From Patulibacter sp. (GTDB lineage Bacteria > Actinomycetota > Thermoleophilia > Solirubrobacterales > Solirubrobacteraceae), in the NCBI RefSeq assembly GCF_030655195.1, contig NZ_JAURWA010000128.1, forward strand, positions 1 through 43,281: a DNA stretch of 43,281 bases. The letters run 5' to 3'. The translations under genes and the position numbers were made by a program. Positions 33,631-42,019 of this stretch are shown here, in pieces (position 1 is the first letter of the stretch; each line of letters begins with the position of its first letter). The notes beneath the pieces were generated by a model. It made no database searches. It was not told where the DNA came from and was given only the letters and a program-made list of their open reading frames with translations.

Positions 33631-33665
33631 ACGGATCGACACTCTCGCGATTGGGTCTCCTTTGT

Positions 33666-33680
33666 GTTAGAACATCTAAC
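33666..33680. promoter_or_regulatory. TetR operator GTTAGA-ACA-TCTAAC
   Basis: A perfect 15-bp palindrome, AT-rich against its surroundings, midway between the divergent TetR and oxidoreductase genes. The spacing to either gene and its symmetry match the sites bound by TetR dimers. It is also 32 nt before the oxidoreductase ATG and probably overlaps that promoter. Confidence 0.75.
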
Positions 33681-33711
33681 CAAAGCAACAGCACCGAACA
33701 GCGAGACGACC

Positions 33712-34755
33712 ATGCGCACCACCCAGATCGAACTGCCGGCCATCGGCGAACCCGAGACCCTCCGCGTCCGGGAGCGGGAGCTCCCCGCCCCCGGCGACGG
33801 CGAGGCCCTCGTCCGCGTCGAGGCCACGGGCGTCTCGTTCGCCGAGCAGCAGATGCGGCGTGGCAAGTACTACGACCAGCCGGCGTTCCCGTTCGTCCCC
33901 GGCTACGACCTGGTGGGGGTCGTCGAGCAGGTCGGCGCCGGGGTCCCCGACGTCGTGCCCGGCGACCGCGTCGCCGCCCTGACGAAGACGGGCGGCTGGG
34001 CCACCCACGTGCTCCTGCAGGCCCGCGACCTGGCGCCCGTGCCGGAGGGCCTGGACCCCGCCGCGGCCGAGACCGCGGTCGTCAACGGCCTCACGGCGTG
34101 GCGGATGCTGCACCGCACCGCGAAGGTGCGGGCCGGGGACACGGTGGTCGTGCTCGGCGCCGCCGGGGGCGTCGGCTCGTTGCTGGTGCAGCTCGCGATC
34201 GAGGCCGGGGCGACCGTCGTCGGCGTGGCCGGCGTCCGACAGCTCGACCGGGTGCGCGAGCTCGGGGCCATCCCGGTCGACCACCGCACCGAGGACGTCG
34301 CCTCCCGGGTCCGTGAGATCGCGCCCGAGGGCGTGGCCGCGGTCTTCGACCACGTCGGCGGTCCGGGACTGGTCCGCTCCTGGCGGATGCTCGGCCGCGG
34401 GGGCACGCTCGTCTCCTACGGGACGGCCGCCACGAAGGACCTCCCCGGCGATCCGCGGCTGCCGGTGCTCCGGCTCCTCGCCCGACTCCTGCTCTGGAAC
34501 GCGCTGCCCAACGGCCGGCGCGCGTCGTTCTTCGACCTCTGGGCCGGCAACCGTCGGCATCCCGACCGCTACCGCCGCGAGGCCCGCGCGGACCTCTCCC
34601 ACGTGTTCGCCCTGCTGCGCGACGGCCGCCTGACCGCCCAGATCGCCGCGGAGTTCGCGCTGGAGGACGCCGCGGCGGCGTTGCGCCTCGCGGAGGGCGG
34701 CGGCCTGACGGGCAAGGTGCTGCTGCGGCCGGCGGCGGCCGGCGGTGCCGGGTGA
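33712..34755 (+). CDS. Zinc-independent MDR oxidoreductase (quinone oxidoreductase-like)
   Basis: 347 residues. The GroES-like N-terminal domain has VRVEATGVSFAEQQMRRGKY and FPFVPGYDLVGVVEQVG. The NADPH-binding Rossmann domain has VVLGAAGGVGSLLVQLA with GAAGGVGS at 149-156. The zinc ligands of classic alcohol dehydrogenases are absent, so this is the zinc-free quinone oxidoreductase/synaptic-vesicle VAT1-like branch, which reduces quinones or enones with NADPH. It is divergent from its likely TetR repressor, and its stop overlaps an upstream candidate start of the aldo/keto reductase (GTGA), so the two are probably co-expressed for detoxification of reactive carbonyls or quinones. Confidence 0.88.
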   Translation: MRTTQIELPAIGEPETLRVRERELPAPGDGEALVRVEATGVSFAEQQMRRGKYYDQPAFPFVPGYDLVGVVEQVGAGVPDVVPGDRVAALTKTGGWATHVLLQARDLAPVPEGLDPAAAETAVVNGLTAWRMLHRTAKVRAGDTVVVLGAAGGVGSLLVQLAIEAGATVVGVAGVRQLDRVRELGAIPVDHRTEDVASRVREIAPEGVAAVFDHVGGPGLVRSWRMLGRGGTLVSYGTAATKDLPGDPRLPVLRLLARLLLWNALPNGRRASFFDLWAGNRRHPDRYRREARADLSHVFALLRDGRLTAQIAAEFALEDAAAALRLAEGGGLTGKVLLRPAAAGGAG

Positions 34756-34805
34756 CGCAGGCGCGGCCGCCTCGTCGTCGGACCCCGACCTGGCACCCTC
34801 GACGG

Positions 34806-35837
<1,032 letters not shown>

Positions 35838-35864
35838 GACCGCGCTCGGGCCGGATCGAGACCC

Positions 35865-37031
35865 TCAGTCCGCCGCGATCGCCGGTGCCGACGCCCGTCG
35901 CACCGGCCGGTCCCGCAGCGCCATCTCCGCGTCGGCCGCGGCGAGGTACCAGCCGAAGGCGCGGTCGACGACCGGCTGCGGGGAGACGAGCTTGAAGCCG
36001 AGGGTCAGCAGGCGCGGCGGGATCCGTGGCATCACGCGTTGGAGCAGCAGGAGCCGGCGGAAGAACGCGGCACGCGTCTTCGAGAACGCCGCGTACGCGA
36101 CCAGGGCCTCGTCGCGGGTCTGCGCACCGTCCAGGACCTTCGCGATCTCGCGCGCCGCGGCGATGCCGAAGAGGAACGCGGTGCGGATGCCCTCGCCCGA
36201 GACCGGGATGCAGTGGCCCGCGGAGTCGCCGCAGAAGAAGACCCCGTCCTCGGCCGCCGGGCGCAGGCGGTGCGGGAACCAGTTGCCCTGGTAGCGGACC
36301 GCGTCGACGTCGAGGCGCCGGGCGACCTCCTGGGTCGGCGCCTTGACGTGGTCGTGCGGGTCGTAGGAGCCGACCCCGACCCGCGACTCGCCGCCGGCCG
36401 GTACGCGCCAGGCGTAGCCGCGGGGGATCACCGAGCGGTCGATCCAGCAGTCCAGCGCGTCGTCCTGGGTCGCGGGATCGACGTCGGGATGGACCTCGAG
36501 GCCCCGGGAGAGCGGGGCGTCCGGTGGCTGGTAGTGCGGCGTGGCGAGCGTGCGGCGCCAGCCCATCGCGTCCACCACGATTGGTGCGGAGACGTCGCCG
36601 CGGTCCGTGTGGACCACGTGGCCGTCGGCCGTGCGGGTCCGCCCCTGGACCTTCGCCGTGACGAACCGCGCATCGCCGCACTGGTCCCACAGCTCGTGGC
36701 AGAGCGTGCGGTAGTCGAAGCTCGTCCAGGTCCACGGCAGGCGGTAGCGCGCGGAGCCGTGGGGGGTCGTGAAGGACATGTGCGGCAGCTCGGAGCGCCG
36801 GGCCTCGTGGATCCCCAGCGCGTCGAGCCACGGGGTCGGCACCGCGCAGGCCGAGGTCTGCCGCTCGCCGATCTCGTAGCGGTCCAGCAGCAGGACGTCG
36901 TGGCCGAGGCCCGCGAGCTCGCGGGCGAGCGCGAGGCCGGCGAAGGAGGCCCCGCAGACGAGGACGTCGGCCGCGTCGCCGTCGATCGACGTGCGCTCGG
37001 CACCGCGGAGCGTGGCGCGCCTGGGACTCAT
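35865..37031 (-). CDS. Geranylgeranyl-reductase-like FAD oxidoreductase
   Basis: 388 residues. The FAD motif is VLVCGASFAGLALARELAG (~23-41), followed by VLLLDRYEIGERQTSACAVP, an element shared with the geranylgeranyl reductase and lycopene cyclase group. Further segments are VVDAMGWRRTLAT, DRSVIPRGYAWRVPAGGESR and FFCGDSAGHCIPVSGEGIRT, the second FAD contact. The group reduces isoprenoid double bonds or modifies lipids at the membrane. A C-terminal ~90-residue helical region may contact the membrane. TAGCCT 7 nt before the ATG indicates a leaderless mRNA. Specific substrate unknown. Confidence 0.85.
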   Translation of the reverse strand: MSPRRATLRGAERTSIDGDAADVLVCGASFAGLALARELAGLGHDVLLLDRYEIGERQTSACAVPTPWLDALGIHEARRSELPHMSFTTPHGSARYRLPWTWTSFDYRTLCHELWDQCGDARFVTAKVQGRTRTADGHVVHTDRGDVSAPIVVDAMGWRRTLATPHYQPPDAPLSRGLEVHPDVDPATQDDALDCWIDRSVIPRGYAWRVPAGGESRVGVGSYDPHDHVKAPTQEVARRLDVDAVRYQGNWFPHRLRPAAEDGVFFCGDSAGHCIPVSGEGIRTAFLFGIAAAREIAKVLDGAQTRDEALVAYAAFSKTRAAFFRRLLLLQRVMPRIPPRLLTLGFKLVSPQPVVDRAFGWYLAAADAEMALRDRPVRRASAPAIAAD

Positions 37032-37038
37032 GGCCCCG

Positions 37039-37044
37039 AGGCTA
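37039..37044 (-). promoter_or_regulatory. -10 box TAGCCT, leaderless start of the FAD oxidoreductase
   Basis: TAGCCT on the minus strand ends 7 nt before the ATG at 37031. It lies within the 21-bp gap after the gdx gene stop. Confidence 0.55.
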
Positions 37045-37052
37045 TCCCCCGC

Positions 37053-37379
37053 TCACGATCCCGCGGGGCTCGCGAGCGCCAGTCCCACGATGCCCGCCGC
37101 GATCAGGGCGATGCTGACGAGACGCAGGGCCGCGGCCGACTCGCCCAGGAACGCGATCCCGACGATGGCGGTCCCGACCGCGCCGATGCCGGTCCAGACG
37201 GCGTAGCCGGTCCCGACCGGGAGCGACCGCAGCGCGAGGGCCAGGAGCGCCATGCTGGCGACGAGCGCGACGACGAAGGCGACGGTCTCCGGCAGCTTCG
37301 AGAAGCCCTCGGACCGCTTCAGGGCGAGCGCCCAGACCACTTCGAGCAGGCCTGCGGCGATCAGCGAGATCCACGCCAT
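37053..37379 (-). CDS. gdx: Guanidinium exporter, SMR family (Gdx/SugE)
   Basis: 108 residues with four membrane helices, the size of small multidrug resistance transporters. The N-terminus MAWISLIAAGLLEVVWALAL, then KRSEGFSKL, closely follows the Gdx (SugE) signature, with the proton/substrate glutamate at Glu13. Later segments SMALLALALRSLPVGTGYAV and WTGIGAVGTAIVGIAFLGES also match that clade rather than EmrE. Gdx proteins form antiparallel dimers that exchange protons for guanidinium. A guanidine-III riboswitch lies directly upstream, which supports guanidine as substrate. A Shine-Dalgarno (AAGGGA, 37387-37392) sits 7 nt before the ATG and 4 nt after the riboswitch. Confidence 0.95.
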   Translation of the reverse strand: MAWISLIAAGLLEVVWALALKRSEGFSKLPETVAFVVALVASMALLALALRSLPVGTGYAVWTGIGAVGTAIVGIAFLGESAAALRLVSIALIAAGIVGLALASPAGS

Positions 37380-37396
37380 GGTGGTGTCCCTTCGAG

Positions 37397-37437
37397 GCGC
37401 CGTCGTCGTGCCGGGTACGGCGCGTCCTCTCGTCCGG
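37397..37437 (-). promoter_or_regulatory. Guanidine-III (ykkC-III) riboswitch
   Basis: Read on the minus strand the 41-nt element starts CCGGACGAG and contains GCGCCGTACCCGG and ACGGCGC. GCGCCGT (37417-37423) pairs with ACGGCGC (37397-37403) as a 7-bp stem. The leading CCGG (37434-37437) can pair with CCGG in the loop (37411-37414) to make the pseudoknot that defines this class. Sequence, topology and length agree with the Thermobifida fusca aptamer as I remember it. The 3' end is 4 nt from the Shine-Dalgarno of the Gdx gene, which suggests translational control: guanidine binding should free the ribosome site. Confidence 0.88.
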
Positions 37438-37463
37438 GCGGGCCCCATCGGGGTCGCCGGTCG

Positions 37464-37469
37464 ACCGTA
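37464..37469 (-). promoter_or_regulatory. -10 box TACGGT for the riboswitch-gdx transcript
   Basis: TACGGT on the minus strand would start transcription near 37457, about 20 nt before the aptamer. A small hairpin GACCCC-GAT-GGGGCC (37441-37455) lies between them. No clear -35. Confidence 0.45.
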
Positions 37470-37518
37470 GCACCGGGGGCCGACCCCCGCCGCGTCCCGG
37501 ATCGCCCCGCACGCCGCG

Positions 37519-37547
37519 TTCGAGAACCGTCCGATCCCCGGTACCGT
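37519..37547 (+). promoter_or_regulatory. Promoter TTCGAG-17-TACCGT for ettA (leaderless)
   Basis: TTCGAG (37519-37524) and TACCGT (37542-37547) are 17 bp apart, and the -10 ends 7 nt before the ATG at 37555. GGGGGA also precedes the ATG, so both leaderless and weakly leadered initiation are possible. Confidence 0.5.
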
Positions 37548-37554
37548 TGGGGGA

Positions 37555-39207
37555 ATGAGCACGCAGTTCGTCTTCTCGATGTACCAGCTGACCAAGGTGC
37601 ATCCTCCGGACAAGACGGTGTTCAAGGACCTGTCGCTGTCCTTCCTGCCGGGCGCCAAGATCGGCGTCCTGGGCATCAACGGCTCGGGCAAGTCCTCCCT
37701 GCTGAAGATCATGGCCGGGACCGACACCGACTTCGACGGCGAGGCCACGCTGCTGGCCGGCGCGACGGTCGGGATCCTGGAGCAGGAGCCCAACCTCGAC
37801 GAGTCCAAGACGGTCCACGAGAACGTCATGGAGGGCCTCTCCGAGCTCAAGGGCCTCGTCACGAGGTTCAACGAGCTCGCGATGAACTACTCGGACGAGA
37901 CGGCCGACGAGTTCGCCCGCCTGCAGGCCGAGATCGACGCCGCCGACGCGTGGGACCTCGACGCCAAGGTCGAGTACGCGATGGACGCGCTGCGCTGCCC
38001 GCCCGGCGACTGGAACGTCGTCGACCTCTCCGGCGGCGAGAAGCGCCGCGTGGCGCTCGCCCGCCTGCTCCTGCGCGCACCCGACCTGCTGCTGCTGGAC
38101 GAGCCGACCAACCACCTCGACGCCGAGTCCGTCGCCTGGCTGGAGCGCCACCTCGAGGCCTACAAGGGCACCGTCGTCGCGGTGACCCACGATCGTTACT
38201 TCCTGGACAACGTCGCCGGCTGGATCCTCGAGCTCGACCGTGGCCGCGGCATCCCCTTCGAGGGCAACTACTCCGGCTGGCTCGACAACAAGGCCAAGCG
38301 CATGGCCATGGAGAAGCGCACCGACGTGGCCCGCCAGAAGCGGATCAACGAGGAGCTCGACTGGTCGCGCAAGAACCCCAAGGGCCGCCAGGTCAAGCAG
38401 AAGGCCCGCCTGAACAACCTCGACGAGCTGATGAAGGAGCAGTCGGCGATGCGCCTGGACGAGACGCGCATCACGATCCCGCCCGGACCGCGCCTGGGCG
38501 ACACCGTCATCGAGGCCAAGGGCCTCTCCAAGGCGTTCGGCGACAAGCTGCTGTTCGAGGACCTCTCCTTCACGCTGCCCCCGGGCGGCATGGTCGGCGT
38601 CATCGGCCCCAACGGCGCGGGCAAGTCGACGCTGTTCAAGCTGCTGACCGGGCTCGAGAAGCCCGACACCGGCGAGATCAAGCTCGGCGAGACCGTCGAC
38701 CTCTCCTACGTCGACCAGTCGCGCGACAACCTGGACCCGAACAACAACGTCTGGGAGGAGATCTCCGAGAAGCTCGACTACGTCAAGGTCGGCGACCGCG
38801 AGATGAACTCCCGCCAGTACGTCGCGTCGTTCAACTTCAAGAAGGGCGACCAGCAGAAGAAGGTCGGCAACCTCTCCGGTGGTGAGCGCAACCGCGTCCA
38901 CCTCGCCAAGCTGCTGCGCCGCGGCGGCAACCTGCTGCTGCTGGACGAGCCGACCAACGACCTCGACACCGAGACGCTGCAGGCGCTGGAGGAAGGCCTC
39001 CTGGCGTTCCCCGGCTGCGCCGTCGTGATCTCCCACGATCGCTGGTTCCTGGACCGCATCGCCACCCACATCCTCGCCTTCGAGGGCAACTCGACCGCCA
39101 CCTGGTTCGAGGGCAACCTGCAGGCGTACGAGGCGTGGCGTCGCGAGGAGCTCGGCGACGAGGCCGACCGCCCGCACCGCCTCACGTACAAGAAGCTCGC
39201 ACGCTGA
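37555..39207 (+). CDS. ettA: Energy-dependent translational throttle protein EttA (ABC-F)
   Basis: 550 residues, close to the ~555 usual for EttA. Two ABC domains: Walker A GINGSGKSS (~40-48), signature LSGGEKRR and Walker B LLLLDEPTNHLD in the first; GPNGAGKST, LSGGERNR and LLLLDEPTNDLD in the second. The inter-domain linker contains RINEELDWSRKNPKGRQ, the conserved P-site tRNA-interacting motif, and the segment GKSSLLKIMAGTDTDFDGEA is typical. EttA binds the ribosomal E site and gates entry into elongation according to the ATP/ADP ratio. It has no membrane domain. Transcribed divergently from the riboswitch-controlled exporter. Confidence 0.97.
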   Translation: MSTQFVFSMYQLTKVHPPDKTVFKDLSLSFLPGAKIGVLGINGSGKSSLLKIMAGTDTDFDGEATLLAGATVGILEQEPNLDESKTVHENVMEGLSELKGLVTRFNELAMNYSDETADEFARLQAEIDAADAWDLDAKVEYAMDALRCPPGDWNVVDLSGGEKRRVALARLLLRAPDLLLLDEPTNHLDAESVAWLERHLEAYKGTVVAVTHDRYFLDNVAGWILELDRGRGIPFEGNYSGWLDNKAKRMAMEKRTDVARQKRINEELDWSRKNPKGRQVKQKARLNNLDELMKEQSAMRLDETRITIPPGPRLGDTVIEAKGLSKAFGDKLLFEDLSFTLPPGGMVGVIGPNGAGKSTLFKLLTGLEKPDTGEIKLGETVDLSYVDQSRDNLDPNNNVWEEISEKLDYVKVGDREMNSRQYVASFNFKKGDQQKKVGNLSGGERNRVHLAKLLRRGGNLLLLDEPTNDLDTETLQALEEGLLAFPGCAVVISHDRWFLDRIATHILAFEGNSTATWFEGNLQAYEAWRREELGDEADRPHRLTYKKLAR

Positions 39208-39246
39208 GGGCAGGCCCCGGCGTGCCAGGGCGCTGACCCGCGCTCG

Positions 39247-39262
39247 GCCTCGCCGGCGAGGC
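39247..39262. terminator. Palindrome after ettA, bidirectional terminator
   Basis: GCCTCGCCGGCGAGGC is a perfect 16-bp palindrome in the 58-bp gap between the convergent ettA and 39266 genes. Confidence 0.5.
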
Positions 39263-39265
39263 ACA

Positions 39266-39826
39266 TCACGGTCCGGGGTCGAGCAGCGCCGCGAGGCGCT
39301 CGACCTCGGCCGGCGTGAACGGTGGGCGCTCGACGCGCCGCGCCACCCGGCCGCGCGCCGCGAGGCGGTCGACGAACGCGGCGAGCGACTCCCCGTCCGG
39401 CTCGGGCGACCACGCCACGAAGCGGTCGCCCGGGGCGTCGGCGGGGAGCCCGCCCGCCGTCAGGAGGACGCCGTGGCCGAGGACGACGTCGCCTCCGCCG
39501 AGGGTCCGGGCGTGCGGGCCGACCACGGACCGCACCCGGTCCTCCGCGCCCCGGGCGCCGGCGACGACGTCGCGCGCCCCGTGGCCCGCGAACCACCAGC
39601 CGCCGGCCTCCCAGCGGAAGCGGAACCCGTGCGCCAGCCACAGGACGCCGGGCGGTCCGACGAGCGCCCAGCCGGTCAGCTGCAGCCGGTCCTCCCGGGG
39701 CAGCCCCGGCAGCGGCCGCAGGACGACGATCCACTCGTCCGACAGCTCCTGCCGGAGCGCGTCGCAGAGCTCGCGGGCCTCGGGCGAGCGGTCCGGTGGG
39801 GCGTCCGGGGGTCGCAGAGAGGCCAT
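39266..39826 (-). CDS. Hypothetical protein (186 aa)
   Basis: 186 residues, not recognised. It is soluble and mixed alpha/beta: ARELCDALRQELSDEWIVVL and LQLTGWALVGPPGVLWLAHG, followed by FRFRWEAGGWWFAGHGARDV. It has many tryptophans and an Arg-rich C-terminal helix (VDRLAARGRVARRVERPPF). The ATG at 39826 has a weak leaderless -10 (GAGGAT, gap 6 nt). It is divergent from the DUF1707 gene by 47 bp. The frame is clearly coding by its third-position GC bias, but there is no functional hint. Confidence 0.6.
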   Translation of the reverse strand: MASLRPPDAPPDRSPEARELCDALRQELSDEWIVVLRPLPGLPREDRLQLTGWALVGPPGVLWLAHGFRFRWEAGGWWFAGHGARDVVAGARGAEDRVRSVVGPHARTLGGGDVVLGHGVLLTAGGLPADAPGDRFVAWSPEPDGESLAAFVDRLAARGRVARRVERPPFTPAEVERLAALLDPGP

Positions 39827-39860
39827 GCCCCCATCCTCGCGGGTCCGTCGCGGACCGGGC

Positions 39861-39866
39861 TACGAT
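39861..39866 (+). promoter_or_regulatory. -10 box TACGAT, leaderless start of the DUF1707 gene
   Basis: TACGAT ends 7 nt before the ATG at 39874; no Shine-Dalgarno. Confidence 0.55.
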
Positions 39867-39873
39867 CCCGTGC

Positions 39874-40536
39874 ATGCCCGGCGAGGCCGACCACGACCGG
39901 CCGCGTCCCGGCGCCGTCCCGATCCGCGCGTCCGACGCCGAGCGCGACCACGTCATCGACGCCCTGCGCGACGCCGCGGCCGAGGGGCGGCTGACGTTCG
40001 AGGAGCTCGCCGACCGGATCGACGCCGCGGGGCGCGCCGTCACCCGGGACGACCTGGGCGCCCTGATCGCCGACCTGCCGCCCACGGGCGGGCACGGGGC
40101 GGCGGGCCTGCCGAGCGCGGTCGCACCCGCCGACGGCCCGGGCACCGCGGTGCGGGCCCCCGAGAACCGGCGGTCCGTCTTCGGCGACGTCCGGCAGGCC
40201 GGGGCGTGGCGCGTCCCGTACGTCAGCCGCTGGTCGACCGTGTTCGGCGACATCGACATCGACCTGCGCGAGGCCGTCGTCTCGCACGGGCGGATCGAGA
40301 TCGACGCGCAGACGGTCTTCGGCGACGTCACGCTGCTCGTCCCCGAGGGCGTCGTGGTGGACGTGCGCAGCCGGACGGGGTTCGGCGTCGTGCGGCAGGA
40401 GGCCGGGGAGTCCGGCCCGCCCGGCGCCCCGGTGGTCGTCCTCACGGGCGGCTCGTGGTTCGGCGACGTGCGGGTCCGCGCCAAGCGCCTGCGCGAGCGC
40501 CTCGCCGACGTGCTGCGCGGCCGGCTCGGGCCCTGA
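39874..40536 (+). CDS. DUF1707 / LiaF-C-like domain protein
   Basis: 220 residues. The N-terminal DUF1707 domain (~16-70) has IRASDAERDHVIDALRDAAA, EGRLTFEELADRIDAAGRAV and DDLGALIADLPP, the standard actinobacterial pattern. The C-terminal part has repeated VFGDV turns (SVFGDVRQAGAWRV, TVFGDIDIDLREAV, QTVFGDVTLLVPEGVVVDV and GGSWFGDVRV) forming a beta-helix/LiaF-C-like fold found in cell-wall stress proteins. No membrane segment is present, unlike many relatives. Likely cytosolic side of an envelope-stress system, role unproven. Leaderless start. Confidence 0.85.
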   Translation: MPGEADHDRPRPGAVPIRASDAERDHVIDALRDAAAEGRLTFEELADRIDAAGRAVTRDDLGALIADLPPTGGHGAAGLPSAVAPADGPGTAVRAPENRRSVFGDVRQAGAWRVPYVSRWSTVFGDIDIDLREAVVSHGRIEIDAQTVFGDVTLLVPEGVVVDVRSRTGFGVVRQEAGESGPPGAPVVVLTGGSWFGDVRVRAKRLRERLADVLRGRLGP

Positions 40537-40591
40537 GGACCTGGCGCGTACACCTGCTCAGGAGACTTTTACGTGGCCCGGCGCCCGAGGC

Positions 40592-40597
40592 GGGTAC
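40592..40597 (+). promoter_or_regulatory. Possible SigB/SigF-type -10 GGGTAC before csbD
   Basis: GGGTAC resembles the -10 of general-stress sigma factors (GGGTAT type), with GTGG 15 bp upstream as a poor -35. The TSS would be about 65 nt before the ATG. CsbD genes are stress-sigma controlled in Bacillus. Confidence 0.3.
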
Positions 40598-40668
40598 GTG
40601 ATGACCGAGGGCGGAGCGGGGCCCCAGCGGCCCCGCATCAGCCGGACCCCACGATCCAGGACGAAGAC

Positions 40669-40839
40669 ATGACCGGGAACACGGACAAGCTCAAGGGCAA
40701 GGTCAAGGAGACCGCCGGCACCGCCACGGGTGACGACCAGCTCAAGGCCGAGGGCAAGACCGACCAGAACGTCGGCAAGGTCAAGGAGAAGGTCGAGGGC
40801 GCCCTCGACGCCGTCAAGGACAAGCTCTCCGGCAAGTAG
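40669..40839 (+). CDS. CsbD-family stress protein
   Basis: 56 residues. NTDKLKGKVKETAGTATGDD, LKAEGKTDQNVGKVKEKVEG and ALDAVKDKLSGK contain the CsbD repeat of KGK/KVKE helices. These small, charged, unstructured-in-solution proteins rise under general stress; molecular role unknown. A Shine-Dalgarno (AGGACGAAG) precedes the ATG. A hairpin terminator follows 5 bp after the stop, so it is a monocistronic unit. Confidence 0.92.
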   Translation: MTGNTDKLKGKVKETAGTATGDDQLKAEGKTDQNVGKVKEKVEGALDAVKDKLSGK

Positions 40840-40843
40840 TCCC

Positions 40844-40859
40844 GACGCCCTCGGGCGTC
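40844..40859 (+). terminator. Hairpin terminator after csbD
   Basis: GACGCCC-TC-GGGCGTC (7-bp arms, loop effectively 4 nt) starts 4 bp after the stop. The following 200 bp are extremely G/C-biased with a run of nine G near 40950 and hold no gene. Confidence 0.55.
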
Positions 40860-41068
40860 ACCTGGATCCGGCCCGCACCCTCCACGGCGCGCCGGGCCCG
40901 CGTTCCTCGACCCGTCGCCCGACCAGGCGGCGGGTCGTCATCGTTCCGGGGGGGGGCGGGTCCGCCCGGGCGGACGCCGGGCGGGCGGCGCTCCGTCCCG
41001 GACCAGGGCCGCCCGCCCGTCCCCGCCCGTGCGCCGCGCCTGCCCGTTCCGTGCTCCCCCGCCCCGGG

Positions 41069-41074
41069 TAGCGT
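41069..41074 (+). promoter_or_regulatory. -10 box TAGCGT, leaderless start of the DsbA-fold gene
   Basis: TAGCGT ends 6 nt before the GTG at 41081; TTCCGT 16 bp upstream is a possible -35. Confidence 0.5.
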
Positions 41075-41080
41075 GAGGAC

Positions 41081-41959
41081 GTGCCCCGCGTCTCCGTCGT
41101 CGAGTTCACCGATCCGGCCTGCCCGTTCGCCTACAGCGCCGAGCCCGTGCGGTGGAGGCTCGCCTGGCGCTTCGGCGACCAGCTCGACTGGACCGTGCGG
41201 ATGGTCGGTCTCGCACGGGACGCCGCCGCCCAGGAGGCCAAGGGCTTCGACGCGGAGCGGAACGCCGAGATCCTGCGCAACTTCGACCGCTTCGGGATGC
41301 CGCTGAGCACCGCGGAGCGCCGCGAGCCCGCCGGCAGCTGGGACGCGTGCCGGCTCGTCGTGGCCGCGCGCCGCGACGACGAGGACGGCGCGGTCCGGCT
41401 GCTGCGCGCCCTGCGCGTCGCGGGGCTGGCCGAGGCCCGCCCGATCGACAATCCCGACGTCCTGTCCGACGCGTGCGAGACCGCCGGTCTGCCGCCCGAC
41501 GCGTTGCTCGAGCGGATGCGCGACGACGCCACGGAGCGCGACTTCCGCGCCGACTGCGACGCCGCGCGCGCCCCCGGTCCGGCGGCGCTGGCGATGGACC
41601 ACAAGCTCGCGGACGTCGAGGAGGACTGGGACGGCGCCTCCGGTCCGTCGGGTCGTCGCTACACCTGCCCGACGTTCGTGTTCGAGCTGGACGACGAGCA
41701 GGGGACGGTCGCCGAGGTCCCGGGCTTCCAGCCGTGGGCCGCGGTCGAGGCCGTGGTCGCGAACCTCGCGCCGGGCCTCGAGCGCCGCGACTGGCCGGAG
41801 GACGCGGCCGAGGTCCTGCGTTGGGCGCCGGTGCCGCTCTCGACCCAGGAGCTCGCGGATCTCATGGACGTCGACCGCGACGAGGCCCGCGAGCGGCTGC
41901 GCACGGCCGGCGGCGTGGAGCACGAGGTCGGCACGGACGCGTTCTGGTCGCTCGCATGA
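41081..41959 (+). CDS. DsbA/FrnE-like thioredoxin-fold protein with C-terminal helical (HTH-like) domain
   Basis: 292 residues. The N-terminus VSVVEFTDPACPFAYSAEP has the DsbA-fold start, but the CxxC motif is reduced to one cysteine (CPFA), as in FrnE or hydroxychromene isomerase-like members. SWDACRLVVAARR and ARPIDNPDVLSDACETAGLP are typical of the inserted helical domain, and YTCPTFVFEL carries the cis-proline. The last ~55 residues (LSTQELADLMDVDRDEARER and LRTAGGVEHEVG) look like a small winged-helix domain. No signal peptide, so it acts in the cytosol, more likely as an isomerase or transferase than a disulphide oxidase. GTG start with a TAGCGT box. Confidence 0.82.
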   Translation: MPRVSVVEFTDPACPFAYSAEPVRWRLAWRFGDQLDWTVRMVGLARDAAAQEAKGFDAERNAEILRNFDRFGMPLSTAERREPAGSWDACRLVVAARRDDEDGAVRLLRALRVAGLAEARPIDNPDVLSDACETAGLPPDALLERMRDDATERDFRADCDAARAPGPAALAMDHKLADVEEDWDGASGPSGRRYTCPTFVFELDDEQGTVAEVPGFQPWAAVEAVVANLAPGLERRDWPEDAAEVLRWAPVPLSTQELADLMDVDRDEARERLRTAGGVEHEVGTDAFWSLA

Positions 41960-42019
41960 GCGGCGCCCCGCGCCCGGTGCCGATGCGTCCGACGGGGCCC
42001 CGGACCGCGTAGCCCGGAC

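Noticed and set aside
34752-34805. N-terminal extension of the aldo/keto reductase
   Set aside because: Kept only as an alternative: 18 Arg/Pro-rich residues without family similarity, although the GTGA overlap makes initiation there possible.
40930-41000. Structured RNA in the G-rich stretch before the DsbA-fold gene
   Set aside because: The G-runs and inverted CCCGGGCGG segments are expected from extreme composition; no conserved element was recognised.
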